A program made the position numbers and the translations under genes. 59,866 nucleotides of DNA from an uncultured Pelagibacteraceae bacterium (GTDB lineage: Bacteria > Pseudomonadota > Alphaproteobacteria > Pelagibacterales > Pelagibacteraceae): positions 1-59,866 of the forward strand of contig CACAIR010000005.1 of NCBI GenBank assembly GCA_902532565.1, given 5' to 3'. Positions 7,996 to 16,084 of this stretch are shown here, in pieces. The notes beneath the pieces are model-generated. The model searched no databases and was not told the origin of the DNA. It saw only the letters and a program-made list of their open reading frames with translations. Numbering within the stretch: the first letter of the stretch is position 1; each line of letters opens with the position of its first letter.

Positions 7996-9053
7996 TTTTT
8001 TTCCATCAGCCATAAATTACCATTAGCTAAAAAATATATTTTTCCGTTTAAAGGATGGATTTGAATATCTCTAATTCGACCGATTTTATTTTTAAAAATT
8101 ATTTCTTCTTTTACATTACCAAGATCCTTAAAATCCAATTTTCTCAGAGATTGATCTTTTAAAGATGTAATAAGAGCTTTCCCATTCCATTCCTTAAATT
8201 CTTCACCATCATATATAGTAATTGCGCTAGTAGCAATTGAAGGAACCCAATATTGAATTGCTTTAGTAAAACCTGGTTTCCACTTAGGGCCGATTGGAAT
8301 ACCAGAATAATTTTTTCCACCCCAACCTAATATTTTCCAACCATAGTTTTCACCTTTTTTAATTTCACCAAACCAGTCTCCTCCTTTTGCACCATGATTG
8401 CTTGCGTAAATTTTGTTATCAAATTTAGAATGAGTTAAACCTTGAGGATTACGAACTCCAATTTGATATATTTCAGGCAGCCAATTATCCTTTCCTTCAA
8501 ATTTGGGATTATCTTTTGGAATGCTGCCATCTAAATTAATTCTAATAATACTTCCTGCATGATTAGTCGGATCTTGTGCTATCATCCCACCACCTCTTTC
8601 ACCAACTGATGCATAAATATGATTATCTTTAATAGCTAACCTTGAACCGAAGTGATAACCAGAATTGATGTCTGGAGTTGCTTGAAATATATTTTCAAAG
8701 TTAATATTTTTTCTATTAAACTTCCCCTTCGCTATCGAAGTATTAGATTTGCCACCACCTCTGTTTTCAGAATAAGATACCCAAAGATATTGATCTTTAT
8801 AAATAACATCTAATAAACCACCCTGGCCATCAACTAAAAAATTTATATTATGTTTTATTTTACTGAAGTTTCCATTCTCAATATTGATTAATTTAAACTC
8901 ACCAAATTTTTCAGTTACTATTAATTCATTATTATTAATAAAAGTTGATCCCCAGGGATCTTCAAGCTCTACAATTTTGCTAATTTTAATTTCATATGCG
9001 AAACAATTTAGACTTAATAAAAAGCTTAAAAAAAATAATATTATTTTTTTCAC
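7992..9053 (-). CDS. Secreted PQQ-dependent sugar (aldose) dehydrogenase-like protein
   Basis: The protein belongs to the soluble glucose/aldose sugar dehydrogenase (YliI/GdhB) beta-propeller family, which oxidises aldoses in the periplasm with PQQ. Visible landmarks are LEDPWGSTFINNNELIVTEK, GQGGLLDV, YHFGSRLAIKD, GERGGG, NHAGSIIRINLDGSIPKDNP, IGVRNPQGL, NHGAKGGDWFGEIKKGENYG and PSIATSAITIYDG. A GTG at 9053 puts the start directly before a signal peptide (KKIILFFLSFLLSLNCFA) and two bases after the upstream stop. An ATG at 9080 would overlap that gene and add a non-signal-like acidic leader, so I prefer 9053. No PQQ biosynthesis genes are in the window, so cofactor use is inferred from the family. 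Confidence 0.87.
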   Translation of the reverse strand: MKKIILFFLSFLLSLNCFAYEIKISKIVELEDPWGSTFINNNELIVTEKFGEFKLINIENGNFSKIKHNINFLVDGQGGLLDVIYKDQYLWVSYSENRGGGKSNTSIAKGKFNRKNINFENIFQATPDINSGYHFGSRLAIKDNHIYASVGERGGGMIAQDPTNHAGSIIRINLDGSIPKDNPKFEGKDNWLPEIYQIGVRNPQGLTHSKFDNKIYASNHGAKGGDWFGEIKKGENYGWKILGWGGKNYSGIPIGPKWKPGFTKAIQYWVPSIATSAITIYDGEEFKEWNGKALITSLKDQSLRKLDFKDLGNVKEEIIFKNKIGRIRDIQIHPLNGKIYFLANGNLWLMEKN

Positions 9054-9054
9054 T

Positions 9055-9765
9055 TTAAGATAATTTTGATCTTCCTCCATCTACAGCAATAATTTGGCCT
9101 GTAACCCAAGAACTTTCTTCAGTTAGTAGAAATTTTGCAAGAGAAGCAGAGTCTTTTCCTTCACCTAATCTTTTTAAAGGATGTGCTTTTGCAATACCTT
9201 CTGCGATATTAGCATTCTTTAACATTGGTGCAGCAATTTTTGATTTTGTTAAGCTTGGTGCTACACAATTAACTCTAATATTTGGGGCAAATTCTGCAGC
9301 AAGAGAAACAGTTAAACCTTCAACAGCTGCTTTTGTAGATGCTATTATTGCATGATTTGTAAATCCTCTTTGAGCAGCAACAGTCGAAAACATAACAATC
9401 GATCCATTGTTTTTTTTTAAACTCTCTTGAAAACTCTTAATCGCCTCTACTGCTGAATAGAGATTTAATTTCATACATTTTTGAAAATCTTGTTCATTAA
9501 CCATTCTAAACGGTTTTAAATCAATAGAACCAACACAATATGCTAGACCTTTAATTTCTGAAATATCAGATTTGACTTTTTGCATGAATCCTTCCTCTAG
9601 TACATCTGCTACTGTATGAGAACATTCAAGTTTTTTAGCAGCTTCACTAAGTTCATTTTCATTTCTTGCTACTAAATGAATTTCTTGTCCAGACTTTTTT
9701 AACTGTTCAGCCAAACTTGAGCCTATAGAACCTGTCGCACCAAAAATAAGATATTTTTCTGACAT
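9055..9765 (-). CDS. Short-chain dehydrogenase/reductase with an atypical active site
   Basis: The 236-residue protein has the classical SDR Rossmann motif (FGATGSIGSSLAEQL, residues 8-22), LNLYSAVEAI near 100, and the C-terminal VNCVAPSLTKS and GQIIAVDGGRS that mark classical SDRs. The active-site Ser is probable (FSTVAAQRG, S127), but the Tyr of the usual Tyr-x3-Lys is absent: the segment reads NHAIIASTKAAVEGL, so Lys145 is preceded at -4 by Ile141. A subset of SDRs has this replacement, so the protein may use another residue (His138 is near) or may not be a redox enzyme. It is the first gene of a two-gene minus-strand unit with the PQQ-type dehydrogenase. Confidence 0.85.
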   Translation of the reverse strand: MSEKYLIFGATGSIGSSLAEQLKKSGQEIHLVARNENELSEAAKKLECSHTVADVLEEGFMQKVKSDISEIKGLAYCVGSIDLKPFRMVNEQDFQKCMKLNLYSAVEAIKSFQESLKKNNGSIVMFSTVAAQRGFTNHAIIASTKAAVEGLTVSLAAEFAPNIRVNCVAPSLTKSKIAAPMLKNANIAEGIAKAHPLKRLGEGKDSASLAKFLLTEESSWVTGQIIAVDGGRSKLS

Positions 9766-9792
9766 AAAAAAATTAATTAGTTATATTTAAAT

Positions 9793-11283
9793 ATGAAGTT
9801 ATTTTTTATACTGGGTAATCAATTATTTCCATCAAAATACTTAAACCGCTTCAAAAAAGACCACCTGTTTTTTATGGCTGAGGATTACCAATTATGTACT
9901 TATGAAAAACACCATAAACAAAAAATACTTCTTTTTTTATCATCGATGCGCTCACATGCAGAAAACCTTAAAAAAGATAAATTCAAAATAGAGTATATAA
10001 AAATTGAGGATAAAGAATTTAAAGATGATTATATTAAAAAATTAAAAAAAATAATTAATTCAAAAAATATAAAAGAAATATCAAGCTTCGAGGTTGAAGA
10101 TAAATTTTTTGAAAAAAAAATATACCAATTTCTTAAAAAAGAAAAAATTAAATGGAATGTTATCCAAACTCCAATGTTTTTAAATTCAAGAGATGAATTT
10201 AAACAATATTTATCTAAATCAAAAAAACCTTTTATGGCAACTTTTTACAAAGATATTAGAAAAAAATCAGGAATATTGATGGGATCAGATGGAAATCCAA
10301 TCGGAGGTAAATGGAGCTTTGATGAAGATAATAGAAATAAATTACCAAAAAATATTTCAATTCCAAAGTTACCAAAAATAAATGAAACCAATCATACTAA
10401 AAACTTAAAACCAATTATTGAAAAATTATTCAAAGATCATCCAGGCAAAACTGACAATTTTTGGTTCGCTACTGAATATAATGATGTCATCAAGCTTTTA
10501 AATTTTTTTATTAAAGAGAAATCAAATTTATTTGGAGATTATGAAGATGCTGTTGATCAAAAAGATAATATTTTATTTCATAGTGCACTAAGTCCATATA
10601 TTAACTTAGGCTTAATTACTCCAGAATTTATTATCAAAAAAGTTTTAGAGTTTCATAAAAATAAAAAAATAAGATTAAATTCATTAGAAGGTTACATGCG
10701 TCAGGTAATTGGTTGGAGAGAATTTATGAGAGGAATTTATCAAAGTTATTCAAACGAAATGGAAAATGGAAATTTTTTCAAACAAAATAGAAAAATGAAA
10801 AAATCTTGGTATGAGGGCACAACTGGATTACCCCCACTTGATTATGCAATTAAGAATGCTCTAAACCATGGTTGGTCTCATCACATTGAAAGATTAATGA
10901 TCTTATCTAACATTATGAATCTTTGTGAAATAAAGCCTACCATTGTTTACAAATGGTTCATGGAAATGTTTGTTGACTCTTCAGATTGGGTAATGGTGCC
11001 CAATGTTTATGGTATGGGATTGTTTAGTGATGGAGGAATTTTTGCAACCAAACCTTATATATGCGGATCAAGTTACTTTATGAAAATGATGGATTTTAAA
11101 AAAGGTGAGTGGTGTAACACAATGGATGGTCTTTATTGGAGATTTATTGATCGTAATAGAAAGTTTTTTTTGAAAAATCCAAGACTATCAATGATGGTTA
11201 GAATTTTCGATAAAATGAAAACTGAAAGAAAAAAAATGATTTTGTCAGCTGCAGATAAATTTATTAAACAAAATACAATCTAG
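9793..11283 (+). CDS. Cryptochrome/(6-4) photolyase-like flavoprotein (FeS-BCP-related family)
   Basis: The 496-residue protein belongs to the bacterial photolyase branch that includes PhrB/CryB (deoxyribodipyrimidine photolyase-related, PF04244-type). Its N-terminal alpha/beta antenna domain starts MKLFFILGNQLF. The FAD domain contains LEGYMRQVIGWREFMRGIY, WSHHIERLMILSN and DWVMVPNVYGMGLFSDGG. In PhrB-type enzymes four Cys hold a [4Fe-4S] cluster. Here a closely spaced Cys-x2-Cys followed by Cys about 13 residues later is not present; the equivalent region reads MKMMDFKKGEWCNTMDGLYW. Only Cys378, Cys424 and Cys441 lie in the C-terminal region. It likely repairs UV lesions or senses blue light, without a standard cluster. 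DUF2256, the usual partner, follows with a one-base overlap. Confidence 0.9.
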   Translation: MKLFFILGNQLFPSKYLNRFKKDHLFFMAEDYQLCTYEKHHKQKILLFLSSMRSHAENLKKDKFKIEYIKIEDKEFKDDYIKKLKKIINSKNIKEISSFEVEDKFFEKKIYQFLKKEKIKWNVIQTPMFLNSRDEFKQYLSKSKKPFMATFYKDIRKKSGILMGSDGNPIGGKWSFDEDNRNKLPKNISIPKLPKINETNHTKNLKPIIEKLFKDHPGKTDNFWFATEYNDVIKLLNFFIKEKSNLFGDYEDAVDQKDNILFHSALSPYINLGLITPEFIIKKVLEFHKNKKIRLNSLEGYMRQVIGWREFMRGIYQSYSNEMENGNFFKQNRKMKKSWYEGTTGLPPLDYAIKNALNHGWSHHIERLMILSNIMNLCEIKPTIVYKWFMEMFVDSSDWVMVPNVYGMGLFSDGGIFATKPYICGSSYFMKMMDFKKGEWCNTMDGLYWRFIDRNRKFFLKNPRLSMMVRIFDKMKTERKKMILSAADKFIKQNTI

Positions 11284-11411
11284 TGAAAAAAGAAAATCTT
11301 CCTTCAAAAATTTGTTCTGTTTGTAAAAGATCTTTTATTTGGCGAAAAAAATGGAGATTGAATTGGGAAAAAGTTAAGTATTGTTCAAAAAAATGTTCAT
11401 CAAAAAAATAA
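11283..11411 (+). CDS. DUF2256 zinc-ribbon mini-protein
   Basis: This 42-codon gene starts with GTG sharing the last base of the photolyase stop (TAGTG). It encodes KKENLPSKICSVCKRSFIW followed by RKKWRLNWEKVKYCSKKC. The Cys11-x2-Cys14 and Cys34-x3-Cys38 pairs, with a Trp-rich basic linker between them, are the DUF2256 pattern, a probable single zinc site. DUF2256 genes are commonly found directly after genes of the cryptochrome/photolyase-related family, as here, so a functional partnership is likely. Its 3' end overlaps the start of the next gene by 19 bases in another frame. It is short enough to be missed by ordinary gene calling. Confidence 0.85.
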   Translation: MKKENLPSKICSVCKRSFIWRKKWRLNWEKVKYCSKKCSSKK

Positions 11412-12838
11412 AAAATTTTTCTAAATGTTTGATTTTATTCTTATTTGTAAATCTTACAAATAATGCTAGTGCAGAATTTTTTGAGAATTTATCGAAAATT
11501 ATTGAGAATAATGAAAGAAGACTTAGCTACGGTATTTCCGTAACAGATTTTAATATGGATGGAAATTATGAGTTTTTAGTTACAGGTTTTGGCTTTCCTA
11601 ATTTAGCTTTATCTTATCAGGATGGAAAATTAAAGGATTTAAACCAACAAAAAATTTTTTCAGATATTTCCAAGAAAACCATTGGAGTTGTTGCATGTGA
11701 TATTGACAAAGATGGCTTTGAAGAAATCTACTTTTTAAATACCGATACATACAGTGGAGTTAAAAAATATTCAGACAGATTATTAGATATAAAAGATAAT
11801 AATTATTTTGATTTATTTGAATTAGAAAAAAATAAAGAAAATCTAAATTTAACAGCAGGAAGATCTGTTGTTTGTGTAGATAGAAAGGGAGATGGTGAAT
11901 ATGGTATTTATGTTGCAAACTACGGAGGACCAACAAGGTTTTATGAGATTGAAAATGAACTTATCAAAGATAAAGCTCAAAATTTAAATCTTGATAATAT
12001 TACTGGTGGAAGAGCAGTTGTGTCTGGACATATCTTGACAGAAAGAGCGGATATCTTTGCAGCTAATGAGAGAGGAGCAAATTTTCTTTTTAAAAATAAT
12101 AATGGAAAGTTTAATGATGTTGCATTTGATTATAGATTAGATGATGCAATCCAAAATGGAAGGGGCACAGCTTTATCAGACATATATTATAGAGGTAGAT
12201 TAGATATTTTAAGTGGTAATTGGCTCGGATATCACAGAGCTTGGGTTTTGGAAAATAATGAATTTAAAGATATTGGAAATAATGATTTTGATGAACCCTC
12301 TAGAATAAGAACAATTATTTCTGCAGATTTTGATAACGATGGTTTTGATGAAGTTTTCATGAACAATATAGCAGAACCAAATAAGTTATTTCGCATTAAA
12401 GATAATGGAAAATTTGAACAGATAAATTTTAAGGTAGGACTCGAAGCTAATGGATATGGAACTGGGGCTGCAGTTGCGGATATAGACAATGATGGAGTTT
12501 TAGAATTATTAGTTTCTAGAGGTGAAAGTAAAGAACAAACATTAACTTTGTACAAGGCAATAGTTAAAAAAGAAAATAAATATTTAAGAATTAAACCGCT
12601 TAACAAACATGGTGCACCAGCAAGAGGAGCTACTGTAACGTTAATAACTGATCAGAGAAAACATTCAAAAACTATTGATGCAGGATCTGGTTACTTATGT
12701 CAAATGGAGCCTGTGGCACATTATGGAATTAGAAAAAATGAAAAAAATTTTAAAGTAGAGGTTAGATGGACAAATGGAAGTAAAGAAATGATTGATATAA
12801 AGAGACTAAATCAAACAATTTCTGTAAAACAAAAATGA
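11393..12838 (+). CDS. Secreted VCBS/FG-GAP repeat protein with C-terminal ASPIC/UnbV domain (CRTAC1-like)
   Basis: From the ATG at 11393 the 481-residue protein starts with a signal peptide (FSKCLILFLFVNLTNNASA). Repeated Asp-rich calcium-binding loops follow: DFNMDGNYEFLVTG, DIDKDGFEEIYFLN, DRKGDGEYGIYVAN, DFDNDGFDEVFMNN and DIDNDGVLELLVSRG, typical of FG-GAP/VCBS beta-propeller repeats. The last 100 residues (YLRIKPLNKHGAPARGATV ... VRWTNGSKEMIDI) match the ASPIC/UnbV domain. Such proteins are exported and probably bind calcium; their function is unknown. A TTG at 11381 is an alternative start but lengthens the n-region without benefit. It overlaps both DUF2256 and the next gene. Confidence 0.88.
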   Translation: MFIKKIKNFSKCLILFLFVNLTNNASAEFFENLSKIIENNERRLSYGISVTDFNMDGNYEFLVTGFGFPNLALSYQDGKLKDLNQQKIFSDISKKTIGVVACDIDKDGFEEIYFLNTDTYSGVKKYSDRLLDIKDNNYFDLFELEKNKENLNLTAGRSVVCVDRKGDGEYGIYVANYGGPTRFYEIENELIKDKAQNLNLDNITGGRAVVSGHILTERADIFAANERGANFLFKNNNGKFNDVAFDYRLDDAIQNGRGTALSDIYYRGRLDILSGNWLGYHRAWVLENNEFKDIGNNDFDEPSRIRTIISADFDNDGFDEVFMNNIAEPNKLFRIKDNGKFEQINFKVGLEANGYGTGAAVADIDNDGVLELLVSRGESKEQTLTLYKAIVKKENKYLRIKPLNKHGAPARGATVTLITDQRKHSKTIDAGSGYLCQMEPVAHYGIRKNEKNFKVEVRWTNGSKEMIDIKRLNQTISVKQK

Positions 12839-13524
12839 AAATAATATTAAATATTTCTTTAATAGTGTTTGTAATATTATTTCAACTTAAGTCGTTTGCA
12901 GAGGAAAAAAACTATCACAAGGAGTTGATTACTGATTGGTCAAGAATATTTCCAGATAAAAATAGAAATGCTGCAGGACCGAAATTTTTTAAATACATAA
13001 TAGATAAAAAAATTACCTATAAAGACTTCATTGAATTTAATAAATTATATTGTGCAGTTTCTGGATCTCTGATCGATCCAAACAGTGACTCAGAATTTTT
13101 ATATATCAAAGAAAGTAAAACAAACAAAAAAATTTGTGGAAACTATTATAGGTGTTGTGTACCATGTTCATGTGATTTAATGAAGTATTCTGAAGCTCAA
13201 AAAATGAAATATAAATTTGAAGATGGTTTTAAAGAATTTTATGTTTTAACAATAAAGAATCCTTGTACTAAAAAAGATTTTCCCAATAGAGTAAACAAAG
13301 ATTATTTTTGTGATGGTGAAAAAATAAATAAATCAGAGGTTTATAGTCTTAATGGTCGAATTGTAATAGGTTTATTGCACAATGGAAAAAATTGTGAAAA
13401 AGATGAAATAGACTTCGTCAAAAGTCACCAAGTTACCGGTAGATATTGTGAACTTAGAAATAGCACACCTTTAGAAAATTTAGATGCTGGTATGGGTGAT
13501 ATTTTTATTAAACTTGCAAGATAA
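12835..13524 (+). CDS. Secreted cysteine-rich protein of unknown function
   Basis: I do not recognise a family. The 229-residue protein starts with a signal peptide (about residues 1-22, ending KSFA). It has ten Cys in the mature part at 73, 101, 107, 108, 111, 113, 144, 159, 187 and 205. Five of them cluster as C-x5-CC-x2-C-x-C (CGNYYRCCVPCSC), which could bind a metal or form disulfides. Ten is an even number, consistent with five disulfides in the periplasm. It overlaps the VCBS/UnbV gene by four bases (ATGA), so the two secreted proteins are probably co-translated and may act together. Confidence 0.8.
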   Translation: MKIILNISLIVFVILFQLKSFAEEKNYHKELITDWSRIFPDKNRNAAGPKFFKYIIDKKITYKDFIEFNKLYCAVSGSLIDPNSDSEFLYIKESKTNKKICGNYYRCCVPCSCDLMKYSEAQKMKYKFEDGFKEFYVLTIKNPCTKKDFPNRVNKDYFCDGEKINKSEVYSLNGRIVIGLLHNGKNCEKDEIDFVKSHQVTGRYCELRNSTPLENLDAGMGDIFIKLAR

Positions 13525-13529
13525 AAAAC

Positions 13530-13751
13530 ATGAATAATAAAATTTTTGAATGGGCAGGTGTTATTACTGCAATATTATATTCGTTATTTGTAGCCTTGAA
13601 TATTGGTATAGAGTTTTTTGGTTTTAGCTTATTACTTATATCTGCAATCTTAATTGGAATTTGGGCTTATAGGGGTGGTCATAGAGGAATATTATTTTTA
13701 CAATTTTTTTATGCTACAGCTGGAATTATTGGGATGTTAAGGTGGTTTTAG
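13530..13751 (+). CDS. Small membrane protein of unknown function
   Basis: The 73-residue protein is almost entirely hydrophobic. It has about three short membrane segments (residues 6-25, 27-46 and 53-71) broken by a Gly/Arg/His turn (YRGGHRG), and ends MLRWF. The layout resembles small PnuC-like or DoxX-like membrane proteins, but I cannot name a family. It follows the Cys-rich protein by five bases. Its TAG stop overlaps the stop of the opposite photolyase-like gene (TTAG at 13748-13751). Confidence 0.7.
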   Translation: MNNKIFEWAGVITAILYSLFVALNIGIEFFGFSLLLISAILIGIWAYRGGHRGILFLQFFYATAGIIGMLRWF

Positions 13752-14887
13752 TTAAAAGTTGAAATTATTTTTGGGATATAATTTTTAAAATTAAAAAATC
13801 CTTTATTACAGTATTGCCAAGCTAATTGATCAAGTTTTCGATATAAAAAATCTATTCTTAAATTATTTGAATTTAAATAATCTAAATTTTCTCCCACGGT
13901 TGGATATAAACCATAAAAATTTTCAATATTTTTTATTTCACTTATGTCAATAACCTGACAATCAATAGATCGATCTTTTAATCTTTGCTGTTGGTCTTCT
14001 ATCAAGAGAGACTTAAATTTTTTTAATCTTTCACTAAGTTTTATAGATCTATTTTCATTTTTGTTAGAAACTAGGTAAATTTTTTTAAAGTTGTTTTCTC
14101 TAAAGTCAGTAATTTCAAACGAGAGATTATTTTCAAAAATTAAAAGATTTTTCTCTTCAATATTTTGAGGGTTATTAAAATCTTGTTTAATTATTTGGTA
14201 AGATTTTTCAGATACTTTTGGAAGAGCATTTTCATTTAATTTAATATTTTGAAACCTATTGTTAGTAAATTTTTTAATATTCCATTCATTTGCAAGGTAA
14301 TGCTTTCCTTGAGTTTGAACTCCAGCAACCCATCGCCATCCAAGAGTATTTGATGCAGCATCCCCATCATAAAGATGTTGCATAAAAAATTCTGCACCTA
14401 GTTGCCAAGGTAATTCTAAAGTAAAAATCCAAATACTAGCAAACCACATTCTGGCATGATTATGTAAATAATTATTCTCTTTCAGTTCTTTTACCCATTC
14501 ATTAAAGCACCCTATCTTCGTTTTTCCTTCTATCGCAGAAAGATAATTTTGATTATTTCTAAATTCACTTTTTATTTTGTTTAATTCAACAAGATAATCT
14601 GTCCAAACATTTGGTCTTAGCTCTAGCCAACCTTTCCAATAAGTTCGCCACAAGACCTCTTGAATGAATTTTTCGTTTTTTGAAAAAGAAAATTTATTTA
14701 GTGATTTTTGAATTACTTCTTGCTCATTAATTATCCCATGAGTAATATAAGGAGATAAACAAGAAACATTTGATCTTTTTTCTGGTCCGAAATCAAAATT
14801 TCTTAACTTTGAATATTCAGAAAGATTTTTTTCTACAAACTCATTTAATTTCTCAATGGCCTTTACCCTTGAACATCCAAACTTCAT
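13748..14887 (-). CDS. Photolyase-like FAD-binding protein with the alpha/beta domain apparently at the C terminus
   Basis: The 379-residue protein has the helical FAD-binding domain of the photolyase/cryptochrome superfamily at its N-terminal side: SCLSPYITHGIINEQE near 42, EVLWRTYWKGWLE near 78, YLHNHARMWFASIWIF near 140, and HLYDGDAASNTLGWRWVAG with QTQGKHYLANEWNI near 170-200. No N-terminal antenna domain precedes it. Instead, residues about 245-379 look like an alpha/beta domain (NLLIFENNLSFEITDF, KKIYLVSNKNENRSI) ending in an R-x-LD-x-LAW motif and GFFNFKNYIPKI. That order is reversed relative to standard photolyases. It may repair DNA or sense light. It precedes nothing else on the strand and follows argG by six bases. 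Confidence 0.82.
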   Translation of the reverse strand: MKFGCSRVKAIEKLNEFVEKNLSEYSKLRNFDFGPEKRSNVSCLSPYITHGIINEQEVIQKSLNKFSFSKNEKFIQEVLWRTYWKGWLELRPNVWTDYLVELNKIKSEFRNNQNYLSAIEGKTKIGCFNEWVKELKENNYLHNHARMWFASIWIFTLELPWQLGAEFFMQHLYDGDAASNTLGWRWVAGVQTQGKHYLANEWNIKKFTNNRFQNIKLNENALPKVSEKSYQIIKQDFNNPQNIEEKNLLIFENNLSFEITDFRENNFKKIYLVSNKNENRSIKLSERLKKFKSLLIEDQQQRLKDRSIDCQVIDISEIKNIENFYGLYPTVGENLDYLNSNNLRIDFLYRKLDQLAWQYCNKGFFNFKNYIPKIISTFN

Positions 14888-14893
14888 AATAAT

Positions 14894-16081
14894 TTATGAT
14901 CGTAATTTTTTTTTGTGATAATTAATAAATCTTTCAACATTTGATTTATTGAAGGTGTTATTTTCCTCAAATGAAACTTTTTTCATTGAGTATGCAAAAC
15001 TATTTGTATGTCTAGATTCAATTATTATATTTCCTTTATAAAGTTTTAGTTTCACTGATCCGTTAACATTTTTTTTTTTGAGGTCCACAACTTTTTGGAG
15101 TTTAGATCTTTCTTTAGAATACCAATATCCATTATAAATTAGCTCAGCATATCTAGGCATAATCTGATCTTTTTTATGCATAGTTTCTTTATCCAAAGTT
15201 ACAGATTCAATTGCTCTGTGTGCATGGATTAATAAAGTTCCTCCTGGTGTTTCATATACACCTCTAGATTTTATTCCTATAAATCTATTTTCAACCAAAT
15301 CGACTCTTCCTATTCCATTTTTTCCTGCAATATTGTTTAATTTCTCCAATAGTTTTGAAGGAGACATCTTTTTTCCATTGATTGCAAAAGGGTCACCTTT
15401 TTTAAAATTAATTGTAACAAAGGAAGGTTTGTTTGGAGCTTTTTCAGGAGAATTAGTTCTTTGAAAAATAAACTCTGGAGCTGGATTTTTTGGGTTCTCT
15501 AAGACTTTTCCCTCTGTTGAAGTATGAAACAAATTGTCATCTATTGAAAAAGGTGAAGCACCTTTTTTATCTTTAGGTATTTCTATTTTATGTTTTTTTG
15601 CATAATTTATTAAATCAGTTCTAGATTTTAGAGTCCAAATTCTCCAGGGTGCTATAACTTTTATTTTAGACCCAAAATAATGATAAGCTAACTCAAATCT
15701 TATCTGATCGTTGCCTTTACCTGTTGCACCATGAGATACAGCAAATGCTTTAAATTTTTTTGCAACTCTAATTTGATCTTTTGCAATTAGTGGCCTAGCA
15801 ATTGAAGTTCCCAACAAATATACTCCCTCGTAAATTGCATGTCCTCTTATCATTGGGTAAACATAATTTTTCACAAATTCATCTTTTAAATCTTGTATGA
15901 TAACATTTTTTACGCCAAATTTTTTTGCGTTACTTAAAATTTTTTTTCTATTAATTTTCTGACCAATATCTGCAGTGTAACAAATAACTTCAGCATTATA
16001 ATTTTCTTGAAGCCATTTCAAAATTATAGATGTGTCCAAGCCTCCAGAATAAGCTAGAACAATTTTTTTTTTTGATTTCAT
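14894..16081 (-). CDS. argG: Argininosuccinate synthase
   Basis: ArgG joins citrulline and aspartate with ATP to give argininosuccinate in arginine synthesis. The 395-residue length is normal. The PP-loop LAYSGGLDTSIILKWL lies at residues 9-24, GTSIARPLIAK and AVSHGATGKGNDQIRFE follow near 90-130, then WRIWTLKSRTDLINYAK, GIGRVDLVENRFIGIKSRG and PGGTLLIHAHRAIES. The gene begins three bases after the stop of the IalB-like gene and belongs to a minus-strand run of four genes (aldo/keto reductase, IalB-like, argG, photolyase-like). Confidence 0.97.
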   Translation of the reverse strand: MKSKKKIVLAYSGGLDTSIILKWLQENYNAEVICYTADIGQKINRKKILSNAKKFGVKNVIIQDLKDEFVKNYVYPMIRGHAIYEGVYLLGTSIARPLIAKDQIRVAKKFKAFAVSHGATGKGNDQIRFELAYHYFGSKIKVIAPWRIWTLKSRTDLINYAKKHKIEIPKDKKGASPFSIDDNLFHTSTEGKVLENPKNPAPEFIFQRTNSPEKAPNKPSFVTINFKKGDPFAINGKKMSPSKLLEKLNNIAGKNGIGRVDLVENRFIGIKSRGVYETPGGTLLIHAHRAIESVTLDKETMHKKDQIMPRYAELIYNGYWYSKERSKLQKVVDLKKKNVNGSVKLKLYKGNIIIESRHTNSFAYSMKKVSFEENNTFNKSNVERFINYHKKKLRS

Positions 16082-16084
16082 TGA

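Noticed and set aside
12232-12606. 124-codon minus-strand frame inside the VCBS/UnbV gene
   Set aside because: It lies fully within a strongly supported gene with regular calcium-loop repeats and has no recognisable features.
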